A DNA stretch of 64,000 nucleotides from Bradyrhizobium sp. sGM-13 (GTDB lineage Bacteria; Pseudomonadota; Alphaproteobacteria; Rhizobiales; Xanthobacteraceae). The stretch is taken from positions 186,001 through 250,000 of the forward strand of contig NZ_JAGWDK010000004.1 of the NCBI RefSeq assembly GCF_018398875.1, written 5' to 3'. This document shows positions 54,372 to 63,026 of the stretch, in pieces. Position 1 is the first letter of the stretch; the number at the start of each line of letters is the position of its first letter. The notes under the pieces were generated by a model. The model ran no database searches. It saw nothing but the letters and a program-made list of their open reading frames with translations, and was not told the DNA's origin. The translations under genes were made by a program, and so were the position numbers.

Positions 54372-55622
54372 CTATTCGCCGGCCAACTGCAGCCGCGGCT
54401 GCTTTCCGATTTCGATGCCGCGCAGCCTTGCTTCCTCCCGGGCGATGTAATCGCGCGTCATCGGCACGATTCCTTGCCGCCTGGTGAGCTGGATCTGGAA
54501 ATTCATCAGGTTCTGCTTCCGGAACGCCATTTCCGACGCTGCCAGATAAAATTCCCACATCCGTGCGAAACGCTCGTCATAGAGACGCACCGCCTCTTCG
54601 CGCCGCGCCATGAAGCGCTCCCGCCAGGCCTTCAGCGTTTCCGCATAATGCAGCCGCAGGATTTCGATGTCGCAGACCAGAAGGCCGGCTTTCTCGATCG
54701 CGGGGATGACCTCTGACAGGGCGGGGATATAACCGCCCGGGAAGATGTATTTCGTGATCCATGGGCTCGTCACATCTGGTCCCGTGGAGCGGCCGATCGA
54801 GTGCAGCACGATGATGCCGTCGTCGCTGAGAAGTTCGGCGCAGCGCCGGAAGTAGGTTTCATAGAAGTCGATGCCGACATGCTCGAACATGCCTACGGAT
54901 ACGATCCGGTCGAACGGGCCGGCAATATCGCGGTAATCGTTCAGCAGGAATCTTGCCGACGCCGTCAGGTTCTTCTCGGTGGCGCGGGCATTCGAGGCCT
55001 GCAATTGTTCCGACGACAGCGTGATTCCGGTAACATTGGCGCCCGTCATTTCGGCCAGGTAGAGGCCAAGGCCACCCCAGCCTGAGCCGATGTCGAGCAC
55101 GCGGTCGCCGGGCCTAACGAGAAGCTTGGCAGCAAGGTGACGCTTTTTGGCGAGCTGGGCGTCGTCGAGCGTCATGTCCGGCGCTTCGAAATACGCGCAG
55201 CTATATTGCCGGTCGGCGTCGAGGAAGAGGGAATAGAGCCGACCGTCCAGATCATAGTGATGGGCCACATTGTTTTTCGCCCGGCCCCGCCAATTGAACT
55301 GTCTCGCGTGCCTGCTGAAGTAGCGCAGCCACCATTGCAGCTTAGCCCAGCGTGGCAGCATTTCGGGCTGGCCAAGGAGGATTTCCAGCGTGTCGGCGAT
55401 CGAGCCGTCCTCGACCACGAACGAGCCGTCCATATAGGCTTCGCCAAGCGCCAGTTCGGGATTGAGGAGAATCCGGAGTTGCGTCCGCTTACTCAGGAAC
55501 CGCACTGATACCGGGCGACCGGTTCCGTCCCCGCAGGTAAATCTCGCCCCGCTCGCGGATGTGAAATTCATCGCGCCGCGGCGAATGAATTGACCAAGGA
55601 AATAACGCAACAAACGATCCAT
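54372..55622 (-). CDS. cfa: Cyclopropane-fatty-acyl-phospholipid synthase family protein
   Basis: A 416-residue SAM-dependent enzyme. The SAM loop is VLDIGSGWGGLGLYLAEMTG (about 170-190), preceded by NNVAHHYDLDGRLYSLFLDA and followed by SVGMFEHVGIDFYETYF and YIFPGGYIPALSEVIPAIEK. These are characteristic of Cfa, which methylenates cis double bonds of membrane phospholipids. The N-terminal 100-residue lipid-binding domain is complete. Neighbours show no further lipid genes. Reliable family call; a related fatty-acid methyltransferase of the CMAS superfamily remains possible. Confidence 0.92.
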   Translation of the reverse strand: MDRLLRYFLGQFIRRGAMNFTSASGARFTCGDGTGRPVSVRFLSKRTQLRILLNPELALGEAYMDGSFVVEDGSIADTLEILLGQPEMLPRWAKLQWWLRYFSRHARQFNWRGRAKNNVAHHYDLDGRLYSLFLDADRQYSCAYFEAPDMTLDDAQLAKKRHLAAKLLVRPGDRVLDIGSGWGGLGLYLAEMTGANVTGITLSSEQLQASNARATEKNLTASARFLLNDYRDIAGPFDRIVSVGMFEHVGIDFYETYFRRCAELLSDDGIIVLHSIGRSTGPDVTSPWITKYIFPGGYIPALSEVIPAIEKAGLLVCDIEILRLHYAETLKAWRERFMARREEAVRLYDERFARMWEFYLAASEMAFRKQNLMNFQIQLTRRQGIVPMTRDYIAREEARLRGIEIGKQPRLQLAGE

Positions 55623-55890
55623 CGAAGCACCAATGGAACGACCGGCCCGTTACACCAATGCACCTAGGAAAGGACGGTTCCATGTGCACCAGGAACATCA
55701 TAAGTATGATGATGCCGCGGCGCTACTGCGCTGGTGTCAAAGCGGATATTCTCAAATGCCACAGTCACGCACAGTCATGCACATGCGCAATAAGCGCGCT
55801 TCCATTCGCGTCACAATCGGCTAAAAGGTGACCCCGCCGCCGGCGACATTGTGCGTCGCAAGCAGCGATTCCACGTTGGAGATACAGGGA

Positions 55891-56958
55891 ATGTTGAGCC
55901 GAGCGCTCAGTTTAGCGACGGTGACGCTCCTGATCGGCTGCCTCACAGCAGACGTGGCATGGGCCGTAGAAAATCTCGACGCCGGCAAGAGCCCTTCCCA
56001 GATATTTTCGAGCACCTGCAGCGCCTGCCACAGGAGCCCACGTGGCCTGTTGAAGAACACGCCGGCTTCATCGTTGCCGGGCTTTCTGCGCCAGCATTAT
56101 ACCACTGGCTCTAACATGGCCTCGGTGCTTTCTTCTTACTTGATATCCAATGGGGCTGCAGATCCCCGGTATCAAGCTAAGGATCAGCCCAAGCAGAAGG
56201 ACGCCAGGCAGGATGGAAGGTCGGATCAGCCCGACCGATTCGGTCGCCGGCAGCCGTCCGCCGCACCGGCCCAGGAACCTTCCCGGCCGGATGCCGATGG
56301 CGCGCCGTCGCAAGGCGAGCGCGCGCGCCCGGGCCGCGACGCGAAGCGGCTTGCACGGCCGCACACGGGGCCCGAGGCTTCTAAGCCCGCAGATGATGGG
56401 CAGGCCGTTACCGACAGCAAATCGGGCGTCAGGCAGAAGCAAGGCAGGCGTGGCAAGCCCGCGCCCGCTGCCGAAGAACCGCAGAAACCCGCAAAGGAAG
56501 ATGCGTCTCAGGATGCCGCCAAATCCGAAACTGCGAAGCCCGGAACTGCCGAGCAGCCTGATTCTGCCAAGCCTGATCCTGCCAAGACCGATTCTGGCGG
56601 GCCGGATCCCACCAAGCCTGATACCGACAGGACCGACTCCGCCAAGGGTGAGGCCGACAAGCCAGCCACCACGCAGGCCGCGAAGCCGGCCGGCGAATCG
56701 GAAAAACCGGCCAGCGAGGGCGGGTCCGAGACCCCCAAGGTCAGTGCTCCCAAGGAGAGCGCCGATAGCGAGCCGACCGCGCCTCGGCCCGAACCGGTGA
56801 CGCCTGCGCCGCCAGCTCCCGCCGCGACTACCCCTGAGCCGGCCGCGAGCCCCCAGGCGTCGGCACCTGCGACCTCTCCGCCGGTGACGGCTACTGCGGC
56901 GCCCGCAATTCCGCCGGCCGGGTCTGTCGGTCCCCCCACGCCACCCATCTCGCGATAG
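55891..56958 (+). CDS. Secreted protein with one c-type heme motif and long Pro/Ala/Lys/Asp-rich tail
   Basis: A 355-residue protein. The signal peptide MLSRALSLATVTLLIGCLTA is followed by SPSQIFSSTCSACHRSPRGL, a CxxCH heme-attachment motif at about residues 46-50, then LLKNTPASSLPGFLRQHYTT and SNMASVLSSYLISNG, a compact domain of about 70 residues. The remaining 250 residues are low complexity, rich in Pro, Ala, Lys, Asp, Glu and Ser, with near-repeats of the type DPAKTDSGGPDPTKPDTDRT. Expected in the periplasm, with the tail perhaps spanning the cell wall layer. I know the CSACH-like domain as an unnamed Bradyrhizobium domain. No partner gene. Start by GGAG nine bases upstream. Confidence 0.75.
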   Translation: MLSRALSLATVTLLIGCLTADVAWAVENLDAGKSPSQIFSSTCSACHRSPRGLLKNTPASSLPGFLRQHYTTGSNMASVLSSYLISNGAADPRYQAKDQPKQKDARQDGRSDQPDRFGRRQPSAAPAQEPSRPDADGAPSQGERARPGRDAKRLARPHTGPEASKPADDGQAVTDSKSGVRQKQGRRGKPAPAAEEPQKPAKEDASQDAAKSETAKPGTAEQPDSAKPDPAKTDSGGPDPTKPDTDRTDSAKGEADKPATTQAAKPAGESEKPASEGGSETPKVSAPKESADSEPTAPRPEPVTPAPPAPAATTPEPAASPQASAPATSPPVTATAAPAIPPAGSVGPPTPPISR

Positions 56959-57000
56959 GATGCAATTTCCAAATGCCTGCCGGTGATGCGCTTGATCGTT

Positions 57001-57019
57001 TCTAGAGTATTACTCTAGA
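57001..57019. promoter_or_regulatory. Perfect 19-bp palindrome, probable TetR operator
   Basis: TCTAGAGTATTACTCTAGA: nine-base arms around one T. It ends 11 bases before the ATG of the TetR gene, so it would autoregulate it and the coupled thioesterase gene. Confidence 0.75.
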
Positions 57020-57030
57020 GTAGCGATCTA

Positions 57031-57657
57031 ATGGACCGAGAGGCGGCGCAGGTGGCTACGGCACGGGACGATCTGCTGGCGGCAGGGTTGGCGGTGTTCG
57101 ACCGCGACGGTTTCGAGGGCGCTACGGTGGCCGCCATCAGAACTCGCGCACGAGCGTCCAACGGCAGCTTCTTCCATTTGTTCGGATCGAAGAAGGAGCT
57201 GGCCGGCACGCTGTTCCTGGAAATCCTCGCCCGTTATCACGCTGCCATCGTAGCGGCGGTCGATGAATCCTGCGGCGCGCGAGAAGGCGTGGCGCGGCTG
57301 ATCCGCGCACATCTGGACTGGGTCGTCAATTCCCGGCGGGAGGCGCGCTATCTCTTCGAGATTTCCCGCAGCGAATGGACCGAAGCGATCCGCGGCGCGC
57401 AGCGCACGCAGAATTCCCGGCTTGCGGAAGCCGTCGAACGATGGCGCGCACCGCTGGTTGAGCGCGGCGAATTGCTGCCGATGACTTCGTCGGTTTTCTT
57501 CAGCCAGATCATCGGACCGGCGCAGATTTTTTGCCGCGCATGGTTGTCGGGCCGCGACCGCACCGATCCGCGAGAGCAGGCCGAAATCCTGATCGCCTGC
57601 GCTATCCGCGCGGTGGTCGGGCCCGATGCGATCCAGAAAACCGGAGAAACTGCATGA
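57031..57657 (+). CDS. TetR family regulator
   Basis: A 208-residue protein. The HTH is at residues about 10-55, with VAAIRTRARASNGSFFHLFG and SKKELAGTLFLEIL. The C-terminal ligand domain contains ARYLFEISRSEWTEAIRGAQ, like the TetR_C_33-type group. The stop overlaps the thioesterase start (ATGA). It is predicted to bind the palindrome at 57001-57019. The ligand is probably the substrate or product of that thioesterase, such as an acyl- or aryl-CoA, which is inference. Confidence 0.88.
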   Translation: MDREAAQVATARDDLLAAGLAVFDRDGFEGATVAAIRTRARASNGSFFHLFGSKKELAGTLFLEILARYHAAIVAAVDESCGAREGVARLIRAHLDWVVNSRREARYLFEISRSEWTEAIRGAQRTQNSRLAEAVERWRAPLVERGELLPMTSSVFFSQIIGPAQIFCRAWLSGRDRTDPREQAEILIACAIRAVVGPDAIQKTGETA

Positions 57658-58118
57658 ATGCGAATGCCGACCCAGACTTCGCTCCGATCGCCACACGCAT
57701 TCGCGACAATGTCGGCCGCCAGGGCTTCATGACCCATATCGGTGCGGAACTATCCGAGCTGACGCGCGGCACGTGTACGCTTGCGATCGACCGCCGGCCG
57801 GAACTGTTGCAGCAACATGGTCTGTTCCACGGCGGCGTCACGGCCTTTCTCGTCGACAACGCCACCACGATCGCGGCCGCGACATCGCGCGGGCAACCGG
57901 CGCTGACGGCGGAATACAAATTGAATCTGCTGTCGCCGGCGATCGGTGAGCGATTGATCTGCCGGGCGCGCGTGATCAAGCCCGGACGTCAGGTCGCCGT
58001 GGTTGCGGCCGATGTGTTTTGCGTAACCGATGGCGTCGAGAAGCATACCGCAACCGCGCTGGCCTCGATCGCGATGCTGGACGAGAAGGCGGCTGCCAGA
58101 ATCCCAAGCCCGGCCTGA
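57654..58118 (+). CDS. PaaI family thioesterase
   Basis: A 154-residue hotdog-fold protein. The catalytic hotdog helix lies in LLQQHGLFHGGVTAFLVDNA, with the HGGV motif and following Asp, and the strand LTAEYKLNLLSPAIGERLIC is typical. The family (PaaI/YdiI) hydrolyses acyl- or phenylacyl-CoA. It starts inside the last codons of the TetR gene, so they are translationally coupled. The stop is in the loop of a strong hairpin (58105-58133) shared with the convergent rplI. Confidence 0.9.
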   Translation: MNANADPDFAPIATRIRDNVGRQGFMTHIGAELSELTRGTCTLAIDRRPELLQQHGLFHGGVTAFLVDNATTIAAATSRGQPALTAEYKLNLLSPAIGERLICRARVIKPGRQVAVVAADVFCVTDGVEKHTATALASIAMLDEKAAARIPSPA

Positions 58119-58133
58119 TTGGGGCCGGGCTTG
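58105..58133. terminator. Bidirectional terminator hairpin between the thioesterase and rplI genes
   Basis: CAAGCCCGGCC (58105-58115), a 7-base loop TGATTGG, then GGCCGGGCTTG (58123-58133): an 11-bp perfect stem. The thioesterase stop codon is the first three bases of the loop. There is no strong T-run, so it may be an RNA stabiliser rather than a full terminator. Confidence 0.55.
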
Positions 58134-58164
58134 AAGGTCGTCAAAACGTTTGAAGCGAAGCGCC

Positions 58165-58764
58165 TTACTTCTCGGTCGCAGCCGGCGCCGGCGCGACTTC
58201 CTCATGCTGGGCGTCCGGATCGAAGAACTCGCCGGCGGCGGCGATTGCCTCAGCGGCGGCGTCCTGGTCTTCCTGACGGGTCGAGATATCCTCGCCGCGG
58301 TTGATGCGCTCGGCTTCGTCGGCGCTGCGCGCGACGGTGACGCTGACGCTGACTTCGACTTCCGGATGCACGGCGATGTTGATCTCGTGCTTGCCGATAG
58401 TCTTGATCGGCGCGTCCAGCATGACCTGGCTGCGGCTGATGGTGACGCCATCGGCTTCAAACGAGGCAATGATATCGCGCACGCTCACGGATCCGAACAA
58501 CTGCCCGGATTCCGACGCCTGGCGCAGCACGATCACGTTGCGGCCGTTGATCTTCTCCGCGACCTTGGTCGCTTCGCCCTTGGCCTTGATGTTGTTGGCC
58601 TCGAGTTCGGCCTTCATGCCGTCGAACTTGGCGCGGTTGTCGGCGGTGGCGCGCAGGGCCTTGCCGCGCTTGAGCAGAAAGTTGCGGGCGTACCCGTCCC
58701 TGACGCGGACGACTTCGCCCATCTGACCAAGCTTGGCAACGCGTTCCAGCAAGATGACTTCCAT
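58165..58764 (-). CDS. rplI: 50S ribosomal protein L9
   Basis: A 199-residue L9. The N-domain reads [20 protein letters not shown] and [20 protein letters not shown], the linker helix is [20 protein letters not shown] and the C-domain has [20 protein letters not shown]. About 50 residues longer than Escherichia coli L9 (149), with an acidic tail ([20 protein letters not shown] onward, ending [19 protein letters not shown]), as is typical of Bradyrhizobiaceae. Downstream of DUF2232 on the same strand, 53 bases away. Confidence 0.97.
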   Translation of the reverse strand: MEVILLERVAKLGQMGEVVRVRDGYARNFLLKRGKALRATADNRAKFDGMKAELEANNIKAKGEATKVAEKINGRNVIVLRQASESGQLFGSVSVRDIIASFEADGVTISRSQVMLDAPIKTIGKHEINIAVHPEVEVSVSVTVARSADEAERINRGEDISTRQEDQDAAAEAIAAAGEFFDPDAQHEEVAPAPAATEK

Positions 58765-58817
58765 TTTCGTTCTCCTTATTCGTGTTCGATCTCGAGTTTA
58801 GGTGAATGGTCGGATTT

Positions 58818-59789
58818 TCAGGCTGCGGGCAAAGGCGGAGGCTTTCCGCGCAGATAACGTTGGCGCAATCCGAAAATTGCGTCCGTAAGGCCGAGGGCGA
58901 TCATCAGAACGAGCGTCCATGGCAACAGCACCAGGATCCCGTAGGTGCAACTCAGCAAAAACGCGCGGCTCTTCAACGCCAGCGTTAGCGTATGAACGGC
59001 GGCAAGGCCGACGAGCGCGTAAGCCATGAAGAGCGCGGCTGTCATGATCTGCGCTGCTATCGAAAACTCTCCACCGGCAAAACAAAATGCCAATGTCGCG
59101 CAGAGTGCTACGAGCGTCATCGGCGGCAACGCTGTGCTCTTCAAGTCTGGCCAGGGGCGGCGCAGCCGGCCCGACATCGCTGAAATCTTCGCGGCAAGCC
59201 AGAGGTTGAGCGTAAGCGTCGTTACGACGAGCATTGCCGACAAGCCGCGAAATATCGTTACAAGCGCGTCAGCCAACCGCTCGATGTCGCCAGACGATAA
59301 CCCTTCACGGTCAGAAAGAACTTTCGTCAGCCCGCTTCGCAGGGCCGCAGCGATGGCATCGGCATCCTTGCCGAAGACCAGCCACGACGCGAAGGAGGAC
59401 AGGATGGCAAAGCCGGCGATCCATAGCAGGATCCGTCCGGTCGGATACCATTCGAGATTCTCTGCCGTAGGACTCGTGCTGTTGTCGGTTTCGACAGCGG
59501 CCGTTGGCCGTCCCAGCAACGCGAGATGACCAAGCCACCAGGCCGGCAGCGCCACGGCAACCGCAAAGGCGAGGCAGAAGCGCAGACCGAAAATTGCACC
59601 GAAGGCGGAGGCCGCCGCGATGCCGCCGATGGTTGCGCTGAGCGGTCCCCAACTGAGCGCCGTCACCATCAGCGGTAGCGGCGCCAGCAAAGAGAGCAGC
59701 AACGAGACCGGCGCGCCCGAGACGACCGAGACGAACATCAGCGCCGACGCGCAGCCGGCCGCAAGACCAATGAGGATAATCGCGATCAT
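58818..59789 (-). CDS. DUF2232 family membrane protein
   Basis: A 323-residue, roughly eight-helix protein of the DUF2232 family. It begins IIAIILIGLAAGCASALMFV, has LLSLLAPLPLMVTALSWGPL and GWY-like (NLEWYPTGRILLWIAGFAIL) blocks, and ends LALGLTDAIFGLRQRYLRGK. In alphaproteobacteria DUF2232 normally stands between rpsR and rplI, and is probably a membrane factor tied to ribosomal-protein expression, though its function is not established. Here rpsR lies 3.6 kb upstream because a TRAP transporter module intervenes. Confidence 0.88.
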   Translation of the reverse strand: MIAIILIGLAAGCASALMFVSVVSGAPVSLLLSLLAPLPLMVTALSWGPLSATIGGIAAASAFGAIFGLRFCLAFAVAVALPAWWLGHLALLGRPTAAVETDNSTSPTAENLEWYPTGRILLWIAGFAILSSFASWLVFGKDADAIAAALRSGLTKVLSDREGLSSGDIERLADALVTIFRGLSAMLVVTTLTLNLWLAAKISAMSGRLRRPWPDLKSTALPPMTLVALCATLAFCFAGGEFSIAAQIMTAALFMAYALVGLAAVHTLTLALKSRAFLLSCTYGILVLLPWTLVLMIALGLTDAIFGLRQRYLRGKPPPLPAA

Positions 59790-59913
59790 GAGCTGTCCCG
59801 CCCCTTTCGAGCGGTTAGATAGAGGTCAGCGAAAATGCCGCCTTTACCAACTAGTTAGAGATCCGAGGGCCTATCGGTACCTTGATACCGAACGCAGTTG
59901 GGCCCTCAAACGT

Positions 59914-59937
59914 TCACGGCCCCACCGGGGGCCGTGA
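59914..59937 (-). terminator. Hairpin downstream of the TRAP module
   Basis: TCACGGCCCC (59914-59923), loop ACCG, GGGGCCGTGA (59928-59937): ten-bp perfect stem. In the minus direction it comes 113 bases after the 30-residue peptide gene and is followed by ACGTTTGA, so it could end the TRAP transcript before DUF2232. Confidence 0.5.
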
Positions 59938-60050
59938 CTGGCGGCCTTTTAGATCAGGAGGCTCAGCCGATCAAGGGTGTTTGGCCGAAGCGGCCCAGCA
60001 CAAGTTCCAGGCTCCATGCCATAGGGGCGTGACGTGACGCCCCGCCTCGC

Positions 60051-60143
60051 TTAGGCGTAGATACGTAAAACACCGAAAGCCACGGTGCCAACGAGAAGGG
60101 CGGCAGCGATAAGCGTCAGTGCAGCGAGCTGTGTGCGGGTCAC
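60051..60143 (-). CDS. Putative 30-residue membrane peptide coupled to the TRAP permease gene
   Basis: GTG start inside the permease stop in a GTGA overlap. The peptide reads MTRTQLAALTLIAAALLVGT then VAFGVLRIYA (with initiator Met) and is almost wholly one transmembrane helix with a positive N-terminus and a basic-aromatic C-terminus. The reading frame stops at TAA (60053-60051). The overlap and the position at the end of the TRAP operon suggest a small accessory subunit. I know no family for it. Short size means chance cannot be excluded. Confidence 0.5.
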   Translation of the reverse strand: MTRTQLAALTLIAAALLVGTVAFGVLRIYA

Positions 60144-62026
60144 GTGCTGGTTTCCGGCGCTATCGTTGGTCGTGTCGTCCGTACTTTCTGCACCAACAGG
60201 CCGATGGCGAGCAGGCCCAAGCCGATGACGTCGGTGATGGCATTGGGGTCGATCAGCAGCATTGCGGCCGCGAAGAAGAGCCCCCGCTCGAACCAGTTGG
60301 CGACGCGCAGGAAGTAGCCCTCGAGACTGGCTGCGAGCGCAATCACGCCGATCGTGCCGGTCAGCACCGCGCGAAGGATTTCAGGCCACGGTCCCTCGAA
60401 CAGCAGTGCCGGGTTGTAGATGAAGAAAAACGGCACGATGAAGCCGGCGGCAGCGAACTTCATCGCCTGCAGGCCCGAGGCCCACAGGCCGGCCCCGCCG
60501 ATTGACGCCGCAGCATACACGGCGAGCGCCACCGGCGGCGTCACGGCCGACAGGCAGGAGAAGTAGAACGCGAACATGTGCGCCGCCATGGGCTCCACAC
60601 CGAGCTTCATGATCGCCGGCACGAGCAGCGCCGCCTGCATGATGTAGGCGGGGGTGGTCGGCATGCCCATGCCGAGAATGACGCCGGCGACCATCGTGAT
60701 GAGCAGTGCGGGCAGCAGAGAGCCGTAGGTGAAGTCGATGAGAAAAGCCGTGAACCGCAGCGCCAGCCCGGTCTGCAGCACGATTCCGATCACGATACCG
60801 GCGGACGCGCAGGCCATCGCCACCGGCACGGTTTGCACCGCCCCGTCGCGCAAGCCCTCAAGGCACGCGCGCCAACCCAACGCCGTGGAAGGACGAAGCC
60901 ACGAGATGGCGACCAGCGCTAAAGTGGCCATGATCGCGCCATAGGTCGGCGTGAAGCCGAATAGAAGCAGCGCCAGAAGCACGATGACCGGCAGGAACAG
61001 GTGCCCCTGGCGCAGCATGATGTGACCCAGGACGGGCAGTTCTTCGCGCGGCAAGCCCTTGAGCCCCGAGCGCACGGCGTTGAAGTGGACCGCAGCGAAC
61101 AGCGCCCCATAATAGAAGAGCGCGGGTATGGCCGCCGCGATCATCACCTGCGTGTAGCTGACACCCTGGAATTCGGCCATCACGAACGCCGCCGCGCCCA
61201 TGATCGGCGGCATGATCTGCCCGCCCGTGGAGGCCACCGCCTCGATGGCGGCTGCCGCCTCCGGCTTGAAGCCGGTCTTCTTCATCATCGGAATGGTCAG
61301 CCAGCCGTCGACCATGACATTGGCGACCGCGGAGCCGGAGATGGTACCGAACAGGCTAGAGGAGACGATCGAAACCTTGCCGGGGCCACCGCGCGCGCCA
61401 CCGGCGATCGCGTTCGCGAAGTTCATGAAGAACTGGCCTGCACCGGACTTCTCAAGGAACGTGCCGAAGATGATGAAAAGAATGACGTAGGTCGCGGCCA
61501 CCGTCATTGGCACCCCGAAAATTCCCTCCGTGGTGAAATAGGTCTGATCGATGGTGAGCTCGAGGCTGAGGCCTCTGTGGTAAAGCCAGCCATACAGCCA
61601 GGGGCCCGCGAACCCGTAGAGCAGGAAGACGATTGCCACGATCGGCAGCGACGCGCCGATTGTGCGTCGCGTCGCCTCCAGAACCAGCAGGGTGGCAGTA
61701 ATTCCAACCGCCATGTCCATTCGGGTGAGGGACTCGGCGGTGGGAAAACGGTTCACAATGTAGTCGTAGTTCGCAAACATGTAGCCAATGCACGCGAGCG
61801 AAAAACCTGCCAAAGCGAGATCCTCCCACGGCACGCGCCCCAGTGTTGCGTTCTTGCTGCGAGGCCACAGCAGGAACGACAGCACCAGGCTGAAGGCCAG
61901 CGTTATGTAGAGCAGGGCCTGCTGATCGGGAGCGTATACCGTCAGTCGCGCGTAAACGTGGTACACGGACATTGCGACCGCAACCACTCCGACGACCAGG
62001 CCCGCGTAGCCGGAGAGTTTGCGCAC
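60140..62026 (-). CDS. TAXI-type TRAP transporter permease, fused 4TM/12TM
   Basis: A 628-residue membrane protein that merges the small (DctQ-like) and large (DctM-like) TRAP subunits, as in the TAXI systems. The N-terminal four-helix part begins KLSGYAGLVVGVVAVAMSVY. The large part has TYVILFIIFGTFLEKSGAGQ, FGTISGSAVANVMVDGWLTI and VASTGGQIMPPIMGAAAFVM, as in DctM/TAXI families, and ends near LGLLAIGLLVQKVRTTRPTI. It imports an organic acid by Na+ symport with the binding protein encoded just upstream (10 bases). The stop overlaps the 30-residue peptide start. Confidence 0.93.
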   Translation of the reverse strand: MRKLSGYAGLVVGVVAVAMSVYHVYARLTVYAPDQQALLYITLAFSLVLSFLLWPRSKNATLGRVPWEDLALAGFSLACIGYMFANYDYIVNRFPTAESLTRMDMAVGITATLLVLEATRRTIGASLPIVAIVFLLYGFAGPWLYGWLYHRGLSLELTIDQTYFTTEGIFGVPMTVAATYVILFIIFGTFLEKSGAGQFFMNFANAIAGGARGGPGKVSIVSSSLFGTISGSAVANVMVDGWLTIPMMKKTGFKPEAAAAIEAVASTGGQIMPPIMGAAAFVMAEFQGVSYTQVMIAAAIPALFYYGALFAAVHFNAVRSGLKGLPREELPVLGHIMLRQGHLFLPVIVLLALLLFGFTPTYGAIMATLALVAISWLRPSTALGWRACLEGLRDGAVQTVPVAMACASAGIVIGIVLQTGLALRFTAFLIDFTYGSLLPALLITMVAGVILGMGMPTTPAYIMQAALLVPAIMKLGVEPMAAHMFAFYFSCLSAVTPPVALAVYAAASIGGAGLWASGLQAMKFAAAGFIVPFFFIYNPALLFEGPWPEILRAVLTGTIGVIALAASLEGYFLRVANWFERGLFFAAAMLLIDPNAITDVIGLGLLAIGLLVQKVRTTRPTIAPETST

Positions 62027-62036
62027 GGCACGCCCT

Positions 62037-63026
62037 CTACTGCTTGAGCAATCCAGCTTCGCGGTAGTATTTCTCCGCGCCGGGGTGATACGGCATACCC
62101 AGGCTCTCAGCCATGTCGGACGCCTTCACGCCCTTCATTTCGCTGGTGACGTTACCGAACTCGTCCCGCCCTTCGACAATGGCCTTGGTGATCTTGTAGA
62201 TCACTTCGGGAGACGTCTTGGACGATGCAATCAGCACGGTCGGCGACTGGAAGGTTTGAACAGCGTCGGTCACACCCTGGTCCTTGTAGGTGCCGGCCTT
62301 GATGGTGTAGCGCACAAAGCCCGAATTGAGCTTGCGCAGTGCGGCGAACTCCTCGTCGCTGACTGGAAGCACGCGCAGCGGCATCGCCGAGCCAAGGTCC
62401 AGGACGAAGGATGCCGGCACCACGGTGAACCATCCGGCCGCCATCGCCTGCCGGTTCTTCACGGCCTCCGCATTGGATGACACCGGGCCGTAGCTCTTCG
62501 CGCCCAAGTCGTTCAGCGTCATGCCGTTCACCTTGAGCAGGTACTCCCAGCCGGCCGCCAGGCTGGTGTTGCCGCGTGCCGGCAGCGCCACCGGCTGGCC
62601 CTTCAGGTCCTTGACGCTCTTGATGTCGCTGTTCGCGGGCACCACCAACTGCCAGACGTTGGGATAGAAATTGGCCACGAACAGGGCCTTGTCGGTCGCC
62701 TTGCCGGCAAACTGACCTTCGCCCTTTTGCGCGTCGGCCATAACGGTCGTCATCGACCAGCCGATATCGGCCTTGTCGCTGCGGATCTTCTCCATGTTGA
62801 CGAGGGCGGCACCCGGCTCGACCTGCACGTTCAGCTCGGGATATCGCTTGTTCACGACCTGAGACGCTGCAGCCGCCATTGGTGTCCAACTGCCGCCGGT
62901 CGGACCGGCGCTGAAGATGACATCGGTTTTCTGTTGAGCTTGTGCAGCGCCTGCTGCAGCCACGGTCAGTGTGAAAATAGCGGCCAAGTGTACGACTGGC
63001 CGCAGACCACGGATGTGGACGGACAT
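62037..63026 (-). CDS. TAXI family TRAP transporter solute-binding protein
   Basis: A 329-residue periplasmic protein. The signal peptide is in VHLAAIFTLTVAAAGAAQAQ. The mature protein begins KTDVIFSAGPTGGSWTPMAA, with the TAXI signature of a GPxGGSWxPM turn, then LVNMEKIRSDKADIGWSMTT and LPARGNTSLAAGWEYLLKVN. The start MSVHIRGLRP has AAAGGGAG nine bases upstream. The ligand is unknown; TAXI proteins have been linked to glutamate and other small dicarboxylates. The gene is first in the TRAP operon, ahead of the fused permease. Confidence 0.92.
   Translation of the reverse strand: MSVHIRGLRPVVHLAAIFTLTVAAAGAAQAQQKTDVIFSAGPTGGSWTPMAAAASQVVNKRYPELNVQVEPGAALVNMEKIRSDKADIGWSMTTVMADAQKGEGQFAGKATDKALFVANFYPNVWQLVVPANSDIKSVKDLKGQPVALPARGNTSLAAGWEYLLKVNGMTLNDLGAKSYGPVSSNAEAVKNRQAMAAGWFTVVPASFVLDLGSAMPLRVLPVSDEEFAALRKLNSGFVRYTIKAGTYKDQGVTDAVQTFQSPTVLIASSKTSPEVIYKITKAIVEGRDEFGNVTSEMKGVKASDMAESLGMPYHPGAEKYYREAGLLKQ

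Noticed and set aside
55633..55824. 63-codon plus-strand frame between cfa and the heme-motif gene
   Set aside because: Gln/His/Arg-rich, no ribosome-binding site, no resemblance to any family. An alternative frame from ATGTGCACC was also judged non-coding. Only a short CACAGTCA direct repeat was noted there.
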